A stretch of 64,000 nucleotides of DNA from Pontibacter amylolyticus. GTDB taxonomy: Bacteria; Bacteroidota; Bacteroidia; Cytophagales; Hymenobacteraceae. A program made the position numbers and the translations under genes. The notes under the pieces are model-generated. The model searched no databases, was not told where the DNA came from, and worked only from the letters and a program-made list of their open reading frames with translations. The stretch covers positions 124,001 to 188,000 of the forward strand of contig NZ_BMFP01000006.1 of assembly GCF_014638845.1 (NCBI RefSeq). The letters are read 5' to 3'. Of the stretch, positions 1-8,532 are shown one piece after another (position 1 is the stretch's first letter; the number at the start of each line of letters is the position of its first letter).

Positions 1-1275
1 GACAGTAATGCTGCCGTGGCTCACGTCATACAAGCGAAGCAAAAGCTGCACAATGGTAGACTTGCCGGCGCCGCTTGGGCCTACCAGCGCAATCTTCTCA
101 CCGTAGTTGATGCTGAAGTTGATGTCGCGGAGCACCTGGATGTCCGGACGGGTAGGGTAGGAGAAGGCTACCTGGCTGTAGCTGATATCGCCGCGAACCC
201 GTCTGATCTCGCTCAGTGGGCGCTGTGCCTTATCAGTGGCTTCTTCCGGTTCAGCCAGTATTTCCTGTATGCGCTCAGTTGCACCCAGTGCCGACTGTAT
301 CTTGCCATAAAGCTCGCCCAGACCACCCACGGAGGCGCCGATAAACACGGTATAAATGATAAAGGAAATCAGCTCACCTATGGTCAGGTCGCCGTTCTGC
401 ACCAGTGTAGCGCCATACCAGATCACGAGGATGATGCCGCCAAACAGGCCTACAATCACAAAGGAGATGAAAGCACCACGGTAGTTAGCCGCAGAGAGGG
501 CAGCTTTTACGGCTTTGCTCAGGGAGTGGCGATAACGACCGATTTCGAAGTTTTCATTGGTATAAGCCTTCACGGTATTGATCGCTTGCAAGGTCTCCTC
601 CACAATCACGTTGGTGTTGGCCAGTTCGTCCTGTGTTTTCTTGGAGAGGCTCTTGATCTTGCGACCAAATACCAGCGTGAGCGCCACCAGCACCGGGAAA
701 GTCGCCAGCATGAACATGGACAGCTTGATGGAGGTCCAGAGAATGATGATGATGCCCACCAAAAGCGTAGTGATCTGGCGGAAAAGCTCGGCCAGGGTGA
801 TCGACATGGCATCCTGTACCTGGGCCACATCGGTGGTGATGCGGCTGGTGATCTCGCCTACGCGCCTCTTTTCATAGAAAGGGATCGGCAGCATCATGAA
901 CTTGCTGTAGAGGTCGCGGCGGATGTCGGCTACGGCGTTTTCGCTTACCTGCGCAAAGAAGTATACCCTGAAAAAAGAGAAGATACCCTGCGCTAGGATC
1001 ACGGCAAACAGGCCAAGGGCGATCATGTCGATGTCTTCGAGGAACCAGTCGGCGTTGCCAGTGGAGGAGTCGACCAGCTTGCCGGTGAGCAGCGGGAAGA
1101 TCATGAAAGTCAGGCTGGAAAGTACCAGAAAGCCCAGACCGACCATGAACTTGAACTTGTAGGGTAGTACGTAGCTAAAGATCCTGATGCCGCGACGAAA
1201 GCTGTCTTTACTGATTTTCTTTCTGCCTTCTTTCTCCTGTGTGCTGTCGTTTAGCCCGATTCCGCGTTTTGCCAT
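1..1275 (-). CDS. ABC transporter, fused permease and ATPase (MsbA/MDR type), 3' end cut by window edge
   Basis: Reading the minus strand from the ATG at 1275 gives an open frame of 425 codons that runs off the window. Residues about 30-310 are hydrophobic and fit a six-helix type 1 exporter membrane domain. The ATPase domain begins near residue 365 with an A-loop type FSYPTRPD, and Walker A GPSGAGKST is at 399-407. The signature motif, Walker B and H-loop lie outside the window. Such half-transporters work as homodimers in the inner membrane and export lipids, drugs or peptides; the substrate cannot be read from the sequence. The long plus-strand open frame at 16-996 is only its shadow. A likely promoter lies about 90 bases upstream. 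Confidence 0.93.
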   Translation of the reverse strand, partial: MAKRGIGLNDSTQEKEGRKKISKDSFRRGIRIFSYVLPYKFKFMVGLGFLVLSSLTFMIFPLLTGKLVDSSTGNADWFLEDIDMIALGLFAVILAQGIFSFFRVYFFAQVSENAVADIRRDLYSKFMMLPIPFYEKRRVGEITSRITTDVAQVQDAMSITLAELFRQITTLLVGIIIILWTSIKLSMFMLATFPVLVALTLVFGRKIKSLSKKTQDELANTNVIVEETLQAINTVKAYTNENFEIGRYRHSLSKAVKAALSAANYRGAFISFVIVGLFGGIILVIWYGATLVQNGDLTIGELISFIIYTVFIGASVGGLGELYGKIQSALGATERIQEILAEPEEATDKAQRPLSEIRRVRGDISYSQVAFSYPTRPDIQVLRDINFSINYGEKIALVGPSGAGKSTIVQLLLRLYDVSHGSITV

Positions 1276-1360
1276 TAATGAAATCTATACTGAATAATAG
1301 GGGGTGCTGGCTTATAACAGCCAGACAGCACTAAAAATGCCACGTACCCGAAAAATCTTC

Positions 1361-1368
1361 CAAAGGTA
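1361..1368 (-). promoter_or_regulatory. Possible -7 box (TACCTTTG) for the ABC transporter
   Basis: Read on the minus strand the site is TACCTTTG, a full match to the Bacteroidota TAnnTTTG -7 consensus. It lies about 85 bases before the ATG at 1275. No clear TTTG was seen at the -33 position, so the call is tentative. Confidence 0.4.
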
Positions 1369-1393
1369 AGCAAAGTATAGGATATAAATGCCA

Positions 1394-1417
1394 GAATCGG
1401 GATTTACAGGATTTAAG
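1394..1417 (+). repeat. Solo copy of the GGATTTACAGGATTTAAG repeat
   Basis: This short stretch (GGGATTTACAGGATTTAAG core) matches the inner part of the 41 bp repeats that bracket the GxxExxY gene at 15573-16153, but here it stands alone. It may be a remnant left by such a cassette or an unoccupied copy of the repeat. The rest of 1276-1473 shows no gene. Confidence 0.6.
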
Positions 1418-1473
1418 AGGGGCCTTGCCCACAGATTCGGAGGATTCTATTTCGCCTGTATCGGGATGTTGTA

Positions 1474-1648
1474 GGGACAGGTCGCGACCCAATGCCGTCA
1501 ACTTAAGCAATGATCAATTCAAGCTGTCATCTCGACGATAGGAGAGATCTGGATACTTTCAAAATTTTCGCACTAATTCAGATTTCTCCCAAAGGTCGAA
1601 ATGACAAAAAGGTCCTTAAGTTGACGGCATTGGGTCGCAACCTGCCCC
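1474..1648. repeat. 175 bp MITE-like element with 34 bp terminal inverted repeats
   Basis: The left arm at 1474-1507 and the right arm at 1615-1648 are inverted copies of 34 bp with two mismatches. TA lies immediately outside both ends, as expected for a TA target duplication. Inside is a second, imperfect inverted repeat (GTCATCTCGAC ... GTCGAAATGAC). No coding frame of note is present. The right end touches the stop codon of the neighbouring symporter gene: its TAG is made from the flanking TA and the first base of the arm. Related pieces occur near 8150, 12187, 19186, 20750 and 22842. This arrangement resembles non-autonomous elements moved by IS630/Tc1-type transposases; no transposase is in the window. 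Confidence 0.8.
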
Positions 1649-3099
1649 TACGCGTGAACTACTCTTTTATACGATACCGCCCACAGCCCCACAAACGTCA
1701 ACAACCCATTAAGGATCAGCACTTCAAAACCAAACTGGTAGCCGTTGAACCACGCGGCGGAGTTGGCACTGATGATGTAGGTAAGCACAGGTGCTGCGAG
1801 GCAGATCGCGGGCACATAACGGTCGCGCACCTGGAGGCGGGTAAATAGACCGAAGCTGTAGAGTCCCAGCAGCGGCCCGTAGGTATAGCCAGTCACTTGA
1901 AGCACCGTTGTGATCAGGCTTTGGCTGTTGATGGCGTTGACGGCAAAGATGACTAGGCCAAGCAGTAAAGAGAACCCGATATGCACAAAGTAACGCAGCC
2001 GTACCCGCTCGTGCTCGCTTTTATCTTTGAAGTTAAGGAAGTCCACACAGAAGGAGGTGGTGAGCGAGGTCAGCGCGGAGTCGGCAGAGGCATAGGCGAT
2101 GGCGATGATGCCGAGGATGAAGGCTATACCTACCACAGGTGGGAAGTGGTTGAGCGCCAGATAGGGGAACACGTCGTCGCCACGTTCCGGCAGTGCTATA
2201 CCTTTCGCGCCGGCGTACAGGTATAGCAGGGCGCCCAGCGCAAGGAACATCACGATGACCACCGTTAAAATGGCGGTGAACCAGAACATGTTCTTCTGCG
2301 CCTCGCCGATGTTCTTGCAGCTCAGGTTTTTCTGCATCATGTCCTGGTCAAGGCCCGTCATGGCAATGGTAATAAAAGCGCCTGCGAAAAACTGTTTCAG
2401 AAAATACTTGTCATCCTTGAAGTCCCAGGTGAACACATTCGAATAGTCACTGGCCGCTATCGTGTCGACCATTCCTTGGAACCCCAGGTTGAGTTCATCG
2501 GACACGACCCAGATACTGACTCCAACGGCCGTCAGCATGGCGGCGGACTGGAAAGTATCAGTCCAGATGATGGTCTTCATGCCGCTCCGGAAGGTATAGA
2601 CCCAGATCAGCAGGATGGTGACGGCCACTGTGACAGCGAAGGGGATGCCTATTTCGTCGAAAGCAGCCAGTTGCAGCACACTGGCCACCAAAAATAGGCG
2701 TATGGCTGTGCTCAGTGTGCGTGATAGCAGGAAGTAAGCCGCCCCGGTTTTATAGGACCAGAAGCCGAAGCGCTGCTCCAGGTAGGTATAGATGGAAACC
2801 AGATTGAGACGGTAATACAGCGGGAGCAGTACCGTAGCAATCACCACATAGCCGGCTATATAGCCCAGCAGCAGCTGCAGGTACGAAAACTGCGCATCGC
2901 GCACCATACCCGGCACCGACACAAACGTAACGCCCGACAAAGTAGCGCCAATCATGCCAAAGGCCACCACATACCAGGGCGACTTCCGGTTAGCCAGGAA
3001 AAAGGTATAGGAGTCTGTCTTCTTACCTGTGAGGTAGGAAATCAGAACCAGGATGCCGAAATAGCCGATAAGGAGACTGATGATGAGCGTTGCAGACAT
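1648..3099 (-). CDS. Sodium:solute symporter (SSS family)
   Basis: The 483-residue protein is almost entirely hydrophobic with about 13 predicted membrane helices, the size and layout of the SSS (LeuT-fold) family. It starts MSATLIISLLIGYFGILVLI and has a typical early loop with SGVTFVSVPGMV near residues 55-66, where sodium-site residues lie in this family. It should couple sodium entry to uptake of an organic solute such as a sugar, amino acid or vitamin; the solute is not evident. The last codons read VVHA then TAG, and the TAG lies at the end of the inverted-repeat element at 1474-1648, so the C-terminus may have been trimmed or altered by the insertion. Confidence 0.92.
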   Translation of the reverse strand: MSATLIISLLIGYFGILVLISYLTGKKTDSYTFFLANRKSPWYVVAFGMIGATLSGVTFVSVPGMVRDAQFSYLQLLLGYIAGYVVIATVLLPLYYRLNLVSIYTYLEQRFGFWSYKTGAAYFLLSRTLSTAIRLFLVASVLQLAAFDEIGIPFAVTVAVTILLIWVYTFRSGMKTIIWTDTFQSAAMLTAVGVSIWVVSDELNLGFQGMVDTIAASDYSNVFTWDFKDDKYFLKQFFAGAFITIAMTGLDQDMMQKNLSCKNIGEAQKNMFWFTAILTVVIVMFLALGALLYLYAGAKGIALPERGDDVFPYLALNHFPPVVGIAFILGIIAIAYASADSALTSLTTSFCVDFLNFKDKSEHERVRLRYFVHIGFSLLLGLVIFAVNAINSQSLITTVLQVTGYTYGPLLGLYSFGLFTRLQVRDRYVPAICLAAPVLTYIISANSAAWFNGYQFGFEVLILNGLLTFVGLWAVSYKRVVHA

Positions 3100-3149
3100 G
3101 TGTAATGCGGAAAACGCTGCAAATATAACACTGCCTGCCGGTTTTTGGG

Positions 3150-4166
3150 CTATACCAGCTCCCGGAGCAAAACAGGCTCCCCGATAGCAGGTATACGCAG
3201 ACCCTGCATCATGCCCGAGGCCGCTATCTGCTCGAGCAGGCGTACCGGCTCACCCGCCGGCTCATCTGACAGGTCAAATGTACCATAGTGCATCGGTATA
3301 AAAGTGCCGCCCCGCAGCACATTGTAGGCCCGTACCGCCTCGTGCGGGTTCAGGTGACTCTTCTGCATCAGAAAGCTCGGCCGGTAGGCACCCACTGGCA
3401 TCAGGCAGACATCCATCGGGCCAAAAAGTTCCTCTATCTCCTCAAAGTGTCCGTTATAGCCTGTGTCGCCGGCAAAATAGAGCTGCATGGTGGGGGTTTT
3501 GATCAGGAAGCTTCCCCAGAGCACCTTGTTCATGTCGAACATCCCGCGACGGTGCCAGTGCGAAGCCGGAAGGAAGTAAATCTCGATGCCTTCCGGCGTG
3601 AGATCGAATTTCTGGTACCAGCCCGCCTCCTGGTAAGGCAGATGCGGCTCGGCGCTACGCAGCAGATCGCCGGCATGCAAAGGGGCAAGGGCTTTCATGT
3701 CCGGATTTTGGCGGTAGAGCGTTTTGATGGAGCGTTCGTCGAGGTGATCGCGGTGGCCGTGCGAGAGCAGCACCAGGTCTATACCTGCGAGCTGCTCCGG
3801 CGCGCAGGGCAGCCCGATGCGGCGCTTGATCATGGGCAGGTCGTAGAACACGGGATCGGTGATCATGGTCAGGCCATTCACCCGGATCAGAAACGTAGCG
3901 TGACCGAGCCAGACCACCATGTCCTCATTCGATGTGATGAAGTCAGTGCCGTAGACGACGGGTGGCACAAAGGTGTCGGCTTTCTTTTCTTCGCGCTGCG
4001 GATTGCGGGTTGTTTTCCATCGCAGCACCTTGCTCATTTTAGGAGTAAAGAGCTCGTCGCCATTCAAAAACTGTCCGTTAATGGTCTTGTTGCCGCGGAA
4101 ATCTGGTTTTACCACGGGCAATTTGTCGTTTTTCAGATGTCTCACTGTTTCGTTCTTCTGCCTCAA
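3150..4166 (-). CDS. Metallo-beta-lactamase-fold hydrolase, NAPE-PLD/UlaG-like
   Basis: The metal-binding HxHxDH motif is seen as HGHRDH at residues 136-141. Further ligands expected in this family are H203 in ASHWHRRG, D234 in FAGDTGY and H293 in PMHYGTF. This set is typical of N-acyl-phosphatidylethanolamine phospholipase D-like and UlaG-like hydrolases with a binuclear metal site; the substrate is unknown. No signal peptide is seen, so it is probably cytoplasmic. The longest frame begins at a TTG (4166). A GTG at residue 8 or an ATG at residue 44 are alternatives, but residues 20-40 look like the usual family N-terminus, which favours an early start. Confidence 0.88.
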   Translation of the reverse strand: MRQKNETVRHLKNDKLPVVKPDFRGNKTINGQFLNGDELFTPKMSKVLRWKTTRNPQREEKKADTFVPPVVYGTDFITSNEDMVVWLGHATFLIRVNGLTMITDPVFYDLPMIKRRIGLPCAPEQLAGIDLVLLSHGHRDHLDERSIKTLYRQNPDMKALAPLHAGDLLRSAEPHLPYQEAGWYQKFDLTPEGIEIYFLPASHWHRRGMFDMNKVLWGSFLIKTPTMQLYFAGDTGYNGHFEEIEELFGPMDVCLMPVGAYRPSFLMQKSHLNPHEAVRAYNVLRGGTFIPMHYGTFDLSDEPAGEPVRLLEQIAASGMMQGLRIPAIGEPVLLRELV

Positions 4167-4262
4167 AATCTGAATAAGCTTGTTTCAGGGATTATTAACA
4201 CGATAACGCGCACGAAAGTTGAAACGTGTGCCGGTAATTAATTAAAATACGCCAACAGGCAT

Positions 4263-4312
4263 TAAAAAAACGCCTTCTCCTTTCAGAAAAGACGCTTTGT
4301 TGTTTTTTTATC
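4263..4312. terminator. Likely bidirectional hairpin terminator
   Basis: An A-run, an imperfect stem (ACGCCTTCTC against GAAAAGACGCT) and a T-run lie between the upstream end of the hydrolase gene at 4166 and the 3' end of the gene ending at 4326. On the minus strand it would end transcripts coming from right of it if read past, on the plus strand the mirror image. The stem needs G-U pairs, so confidence is moderate. Confidence 0.45.
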
Positions 4313-4325
4313 CTACACCGGTAGG

Positions 4326-4979
4326 CTAATACCAGAAACCTCCGCTTCGGCCCACAGACACCGGGTGGTGAAAAGGACTGTAGAACGGGGAGGCACCTTT
4401 GGAGTAGCGCATAGCACCGGTCACCGAAAAGTGCTCCGTTATTTTATAAGTCGCCCGCATGTCCATGCCCTGGCGGCCCGGGTTCATGAAGTTCATGTAA
4501 GCTGGGTTCTGAGCTGGTATGTTCGAGAAATCCTTCCACACGCTGCCGCTCAGGATCAGGCGGTCGTTTACCAGGTAGTCGGCCCCCACATGCGCAATGT
4601 AATGATCGCTTGGGCTGGTTCGCATCAGCGTCGTTCCGCCATCGGAAGTAGGTACGGTAAACTGGCCCGGCATCACTGACATGTAGGTCAGGCTGCTGAA
4701 CACACGTAGGCGCGGATTGAGCTGGTAACGCACGGTAGGTTCCAGGTAGGTGGCGCCAAAACCGCTGCCAAAGCTGGCTCCGGCCGAAAGGCTGTAGCTG
4801 AGGCGCTTGGCCGGCATCTCAAATTTCGTCGGCCTTTCTGCTTCAGCAACTGGTGCCGGTCGCTCCTGCAGGGCTGTGGCCGGCGCTGTCTCCAGACTGG
4901 CTTTCTGGCCGGTCTGAGCCATCGCGCTACCCACAAAAAGCAGGCTGCAGGTCAGAATGGTGCTTAAAAATATTTTCAC
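4326..4979 (-). CDS. Exported protein of unknown function, possible outer membrane beta-barrel
   Basis: The 217-residue protein has a clear signal peptide (MKIFLSTILTCSLLFVGSAMA, cut after residue 21) and a proline/alanine-rich stretch at about 25-55. After that come alternating polar and aromatic segments such as LSYSLSAGASFG and RYQLNPRLRVFSSLTYMSV that look like short beta strands. It ends in FWY, an aromatic C-terminus often found in outer membrane barrels. The start is a GTG at 4979, chosen because it places lysine right before the hydrophobic core. I do not recognise the family. It is probably a small surface barrel or periplasmic protein; expression is likely monocistronic. Confidence 0.7.
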   Translation of the reverse strand: MKIFLSTILTCSLLFVGSAMAQTGQKASLETAPATALQERPAPVAEAERPTKFEMPAKRLSYSLSAGASFGSGFGATYLEPTVRYQLNPRLRVFSSLTYMSVMPGQFTVPTSDGGTTLMRTSPSDHYIAHVGADYLVNDRLILSGSVWKDFSNIPAQNPAYMNFMNPGRQGMDMRATYKITEHFSVTGAMRYSKGASPFYSPFHHPVSVGRSGGFWY

Positions 4980-5085
4980 GTGAAAAAGTCTCTGTTGAAT
5001 GTGGTACTAAGTTACAGCGCAATCGCTTCAGAAACAAGCGCGTGTACTCTTCAAAACGGGTATGCACCTCATTTGTTGTCTACGG

Positions 5086-5589
5086 CTATACCTTGCTTTT
5101 GCTGGTTGGTTTGGGAGTACGTTTACTTAAAAAAGCCAGCCAGAAGCTAAGGCCCAGCAAAAGCAGGTAGTTTAAGGTATAGACGGTCATCACCGAGGAT
5201 GAAACAAGTCTGCCGGGAGCAAAAAGGATGTTCTGAAGAGAGGGCATCTCTAAAACGCCTCCAAAAGCCAGCAAGACCGCGATCACCAGTACGATCAGGG
5301 TATGCTGCAGCCTGAGGCTCTTCCTGCGCAGCGCGATGAACGAAAGTGCCACACCAAAGAGCGCTCCGGCAAAAGGGGCATACCGGTGTACCAGCCTAAA
5401 TTTGCTGATCCGGTCGGAGTTGATCTGGTACATGTTGGCGCTTTGCTCAAACTGGCCCAGGTCGCCTGTTTCCAGGTATAGCTCTGTCAGCGGCATGTCA
5501 TAAATATAGCCGAGCGCGACAAAAGCATAGGAAGCCAACAGGACAGCCAGACTGTGCAGCAGGATGATCTTCAGGTTTATACCTTGCAT
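5086..5589 (-). CDS. Small integral membrane protein of unknown function
   Basis: The 167-residue protein has four hydrophobic helices: about residues 7-28, 72-87, 97-112 and 134-155. A polar stretch of about 40 residues between the first two would lie on one side of the membrane, and the tail is basic (SKRTPKPTSKSKV). No family is recognised. It lies 2 bases from the end of the M61 peptidase gene on the same strand, so the two are probably cotranscribed, the peptidase first. That link suggests, but does not prove, a joint role at the envelope. Confidence 0.75.
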   Translation of the reverse strand: MQGINLKIILLHSLAVLLASYAFVALGYIYDMPLTELYLETGDLGQFEQSANMYQINSDRISKFRLVHRYAPFAGALFGVALSFIALRRKSLRLQHTLIVLVIAVLLAFGGVLEMPSLQNILFAPGRLVSSSVMTVYTLNYLLLLGLSFWLAFLSKRTPKPTSKSKV

Positions 5590-5591
5590 GC

Positions 5592-7421
5592 CTACTTGAT
5601 CTTGGTTCCCAACCAGGCCTGTCTGAACTGTTGCATGGCGGGAGTCAGCTCCTTGCCTGCGCTCTCATAGCGCTCGATCATCAGCTCCGGCATCTCCTCC
5701 AGCACGATCTGGGTGCTCACGACCGGAGCCATTTCGCTGCTTCGGTAGGTGATTGGCACACTGTGCGTCGGCTTTAGTTTGCTCAGGATCTTCTCCAGTT
5801 CCTTCTCGCTGGTCACTTTTTTGCCATTGAGAGTCAGCAGGATGTCGCCCCGGTTCAGGCCGGCTTTATAGAGCGGTGAAGTCACATAGGTGCCGCTCAG
5901 GAGCTTCGCGCCGTTTTTGCTGAACTCGAATTGGGCAGGCCCTAAACTGGCTTTGCCGGGTTCGGCTTTGCGCAGCTGCAGACCGGCTTCGGCCAACAGG
6001 GCGGCGTAGTCTGGCAGTTCGCTGCCGTATACCTGTCGCCTGAAAAAATCGGCTGCCCAGGCGGTGTCTTTGGTCACTTCAGCCAGCGTGCGCTCCAAGT
6101 CAGCCATGGTATAGGGTTTCTCGGTTTTGCCATACGTCTGCCAGAGCGCCTGCATGTAGGCGTCGAGGGTGGTGTTGAAGTCGCGGCGCAGGGTCAGGTC
6201 CAGCCCCATGCCCAGCATGCTGCCGTAGGTATAGTAGGAGATAAAGGTGTTGCCGCGGTTGTTTGGGTCCACGGAGCGGGCTGCATCCACAAAGGGTGCC
6301 TGCAGGCTCATCTCCAGCAGACTATGGTAGTGCCTGCCTGGTGAGAGCAGCACATAGTTCAGGTCGCGGGCAACGTTCGTGACATCGTTGATGCCAAGGC
6401 GGTACATGGTCAGGGCTCCGTAGTAAGAGGTAAAACCCTCGGCCAGCCATAGGGCCTCCGTCATGTTGGCCCGCTGAAAATCGAAAGGCTCGAGGCTCTT
6501 CGGGCGCAGGCGCTCCACGTTCCAGGCATGGAAAAACTCATGCGACACCGTGCCGAGCAAGGCCGGGGTGGAGGTGCCCAGCGGACGGGAGCTCGACACA
6601 ATGGTGGAGTTGCGGTGCTCCATGCCGTCGCCGATGGCCTGCGGTCCGTAGCAGGCAATAAAGGTATAGCGGCCGAAATCGAAGTCGGGCAGCTCTCCGA
6701 AAACCGCCTGCTGCTCGGCCACGATCTGTTTGGTTTTGGCCACGTAGTCATCAAACTGTGCTTTGGTACCGTGGTGGTGCATGGCTACCTGTATGGTTTT
6801 GGGTTTGCCGCGGTCCTGCACGGTCCACTCCGCAAACTCAAAACTGCTCAGTTCGGTGGGGCTGTCCATCAGGTACTGAAAGTGAGGCGCGGTGAAGGTG
6901 GAGTCGTTTACAGGTTGCAACTGCGTAGCCACTTTCCAGTTGCTACCCTGCGGGATTCGGAACGTCACACGGGCAGGGGCTTGCTCAAAGCCTCGGGCAT
7001 ACATGAGGGTGGCCGGCATGTTCAGGTGCGCGTGCGTCTCGTCGATGCCGGTATAGGTGCCATCGGCGTGGGCGCCGAACAAGGTATAGCTTAGCGTGAT
7101 TTCTCCCCCATGTCCGCTCACATCCCACTGGTGCGGGTTGGGGCGGCTGATCTGGAGCTGTTTTCCTTTGCTGTCGGTGGCTTTTACGCTGTACACGTTT
7201 TTGGCAAACTCGTGCAGCGCATAGCGTCCCGGCGAGCTCCGGGGCATGAGCACCTGCAGCGTGTCGCTCTTTATACCTGTAAACGTGACGCTGATCTGTG
7301 CCTCGTGGTGCACGGCGTTCGGGAAGGAGAGGTGGTAGCTGACCTGCTGTTCCTGCGCCAGCAGTGGGGTAAAAGACAGCGACAGGGCGGCGCACAGGGC
7401 ACCGAAAAGTCTCATGGACAT
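5592..7421 (-). CDS. M61-family metallopeptidase with C-terminal PDZ domain
   Basis: The 609-residue protein has a signal peptide (cut near residue 22, LLAQ) and an N-terminal beta-rich domain. The gluzincin motif HEFFH is at 294-298, with the third zinc ligand E328 in LWLAEGFTSYYG. GMEHRNST at 267-274 is also typical of M61 (glycyl aminopeptidase-like) enzymes. A PDZ domain lies at about 510-570 (TSPLYKAGLNRGDILLTLNG). It should act in the periplasm on peptides or protein tails bound by the PDZ domain. Start: ATG at 7421 or the second ATG at 7415. The next gene follows after 2 bases, so they probably form an operon. Confidence 0.93.
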   Translation of the reverse strand: MSMRLFGALCAALSLSFTPLLAQEQQVSYHLSFPNAVHHEAQISVTFTGIKSDTLQVLMPRSSPGRYALHEFAKNVYSVKATDSKGKQLQISRPNPHQWDVSGHGGEITLSYTLFGAHADGTYTGIDETHAHLNMPATLMYARGFEQAPARVTFRIPQGSNWKVATQLQPVNDSTFTAPHFQYLMDSPTELSSFEFAEWTVQDRGKPKTIQVAMHHHGTKAQFDDYVAKTKQIVAEQQAVFGELPDFDFGRYTFIACYGPQAIGDGMEHRNSTIVSSSRPLGTSTPALLGTVSHEFFHAWNVERLRPKSLEPFDFQRANMTEALWLAEGFTSYYGALTMYRLGINDVTNVARDLNYVLLSPGRHYHSLLEMSLQAPFVDAARSVDPNNRGNTFISYYTYGSMLGMGLDLTLRRDFNTTLDAYMQALWQTYGKTEKPYTMADLERTLAEVTKDTAWAADFFRRQVYGSELPDYAALLAEAGLQLRKAEPGKASLGPAQFEFSKNGAKLLSGTYVTSPLYKAGLNRGDILLTLNGKKVTSEKELEKILSKLKPTHSVPITYRSSEMAPVVSTQIVLEEMPELMIERYESAGKELTPAMQQFRQAWLGTKIK

Positions 7422-7479
7422 AAGGGCGTGTTTGGTTCGAAACTAAAAGTAGGAATTTTAATGCTATCGCGCAAAGTGG

Positions 7480-8136
7480 CTATACCTTTCGGTAGGCCCT
7501 GGCCTGCACCAGACCACCGTAAAATGTGGCGGAAGTTTCCAGAAGCAGCGGTTGTCTGGCGAAGTGGGCACCAAAGTCAGGTAGTCTGGAGGCCTTCACA
7601 TCGCTCACCAAACCAAAAAAGGTATACATGCTTTTGAGTAGCAATTGGTGCCAAGTGGGTGCTGGCGCTTGTGCTGGCCAGAAATCGCTGAAAAGCCAGA
7701 GTCCTTGTGGGCGTAGTGCGATGCACAAGCGGTTCATCAGGTATAGCAGCCGTTCTTCGGGGAACAAGTCGAGCAAAAAAGGAGTGAGGATCACATCAAA
7801 CATTTCGCTGGGCGACAGGCTGTTTTCATCTCCTAAGCGGAAGTCTATACCTGTAAGCGCGTCTGGCGCCCGTTGTGCAATACGCTGCCTGGTCAGTTGC
7901 AGCATTTTAGGCGAGACCTCCAGGTAAGTGACTTCCAATTTTGGCCGGGACTTCAGCAACTGCTCCAGCAGCCAGCCGGAGCCACCCCCGATCAATAGTA
8001 CCTTCGCCTCCTCAGGTATAAGTGACAGATGTTGGGTTTGTGCCCGCCGCAAGGCATTGCCGAAGACCAGCCGCGAAAGCGCGTCGTATACAGGGGCAAT
8101 GCTATCGAAGTTGGTGTTACTCACTAATTTTGTCAT
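7480..8136 (-). CDS. Class I SAM-dependent methyltransferase
   Basis: The 218-residue protein begins with FDSIAPVYDALSRLVFG, a lead-in common to small-molecule and quinone-type methyltransferases. Motif I of the Rossmann-like fold is VLLIGGGSGW at 46-55. An acidic residue ending strand 2 (YLEVSPKML) would bind the ribose of S-adenosylmethionine, and VILTPFLLDLF fits the strand 4 region. The acceptor is not evident. No signal or membrane segment is seen, so the protein is cytoplasmic. It is followed on the same strand by the M61 peptidase gene after about 58 bases, which may be cotranscription or chance. Confidence 0.85.
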   Translation of the reverse strand: MTKLVSNTNFDSIAPVYDALSRLVFGNALRRAQTQHLSLIPEEAKVLLIGGGSGWLLEQLLKSRPKLEVTYLEVSPKMLQLTRQRIAQRAPDALTGIDFRLGDENSLSPSEMFDVILTPFLLDLFPEERLLYLMNRLCIALRPQGLWLFSDFWPAQAPAPTWHQLLLKSMYTFFGLVSDVKASRLPDFGAHFARQPLLLETSATFYGGLVQARAYRKV

Positions 8137-8149
8137 TTTGACCCGGGGC

Positions 8150-8510
8150 GAGGGTCAATGCAGTCAATTTAAGAAAAGATGAAACTAAAAAGCAAAGCTG
8201 ATTTGGACATCTTTGTCCGAATCTTAAGCTGCTGCGGACTTCCAAATCCGCGTTTACCAGCATACGGGGATGTGGGCATCCCCAACAGTTAGCTTCGGGA
8301 CATGGATGTCCCGAAGAGCAATTGCATAAATTGACGGTATTGGGGGTAGGGACTCTCGTTACGGGAGAAATCTGAAGATAAAATGGATATGCCAATTAGT
8401 AACTTCAATCCTAAATGGATTCCATTGAACGACAGAGTTAAAGATTGGGGGATTAACATACTATTTCGCTCCAGATTTCTCACTAGCGTTCGAAATGACA
8501 AAAGTAGCAA
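8150..8510. repeat. Composite intergenic repeat with two hairpins, related to the unit at 12187-12516
   Basis: The gap 8137-8532 holds no convincing gene. At 8261-8332 there are two neat hairpins (GGGGATGTGGGCATCCCC, and CTTCGGGACAT with its complement two bases on). Nearly the same block recurs at 12313-12375. A later part, CAGATTTCTC ... TTCGAAATGAC near 8472-8499, matches the inner arm of the 175 bp element at 1474-1648. The unit therefore looks like an older or composite member of that repeat family. Confidence 0.7.
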
Positions 8511-8532
8511 TCCTCATCACCCATCATAAAGA

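Noticed and set aside
16-996. Plus-strand open frame of 326 codons
   Set aside because: It is the shadow of the ABC transporter on the minus strand, which has a Walker A motif and normal codon use; the plus-strand translation has no family look.
8117-8510. Two minus-strand frames of 92 and 73 codons
   Set aside because: They lie over hairpin repeats and have no start context or family resemblance.
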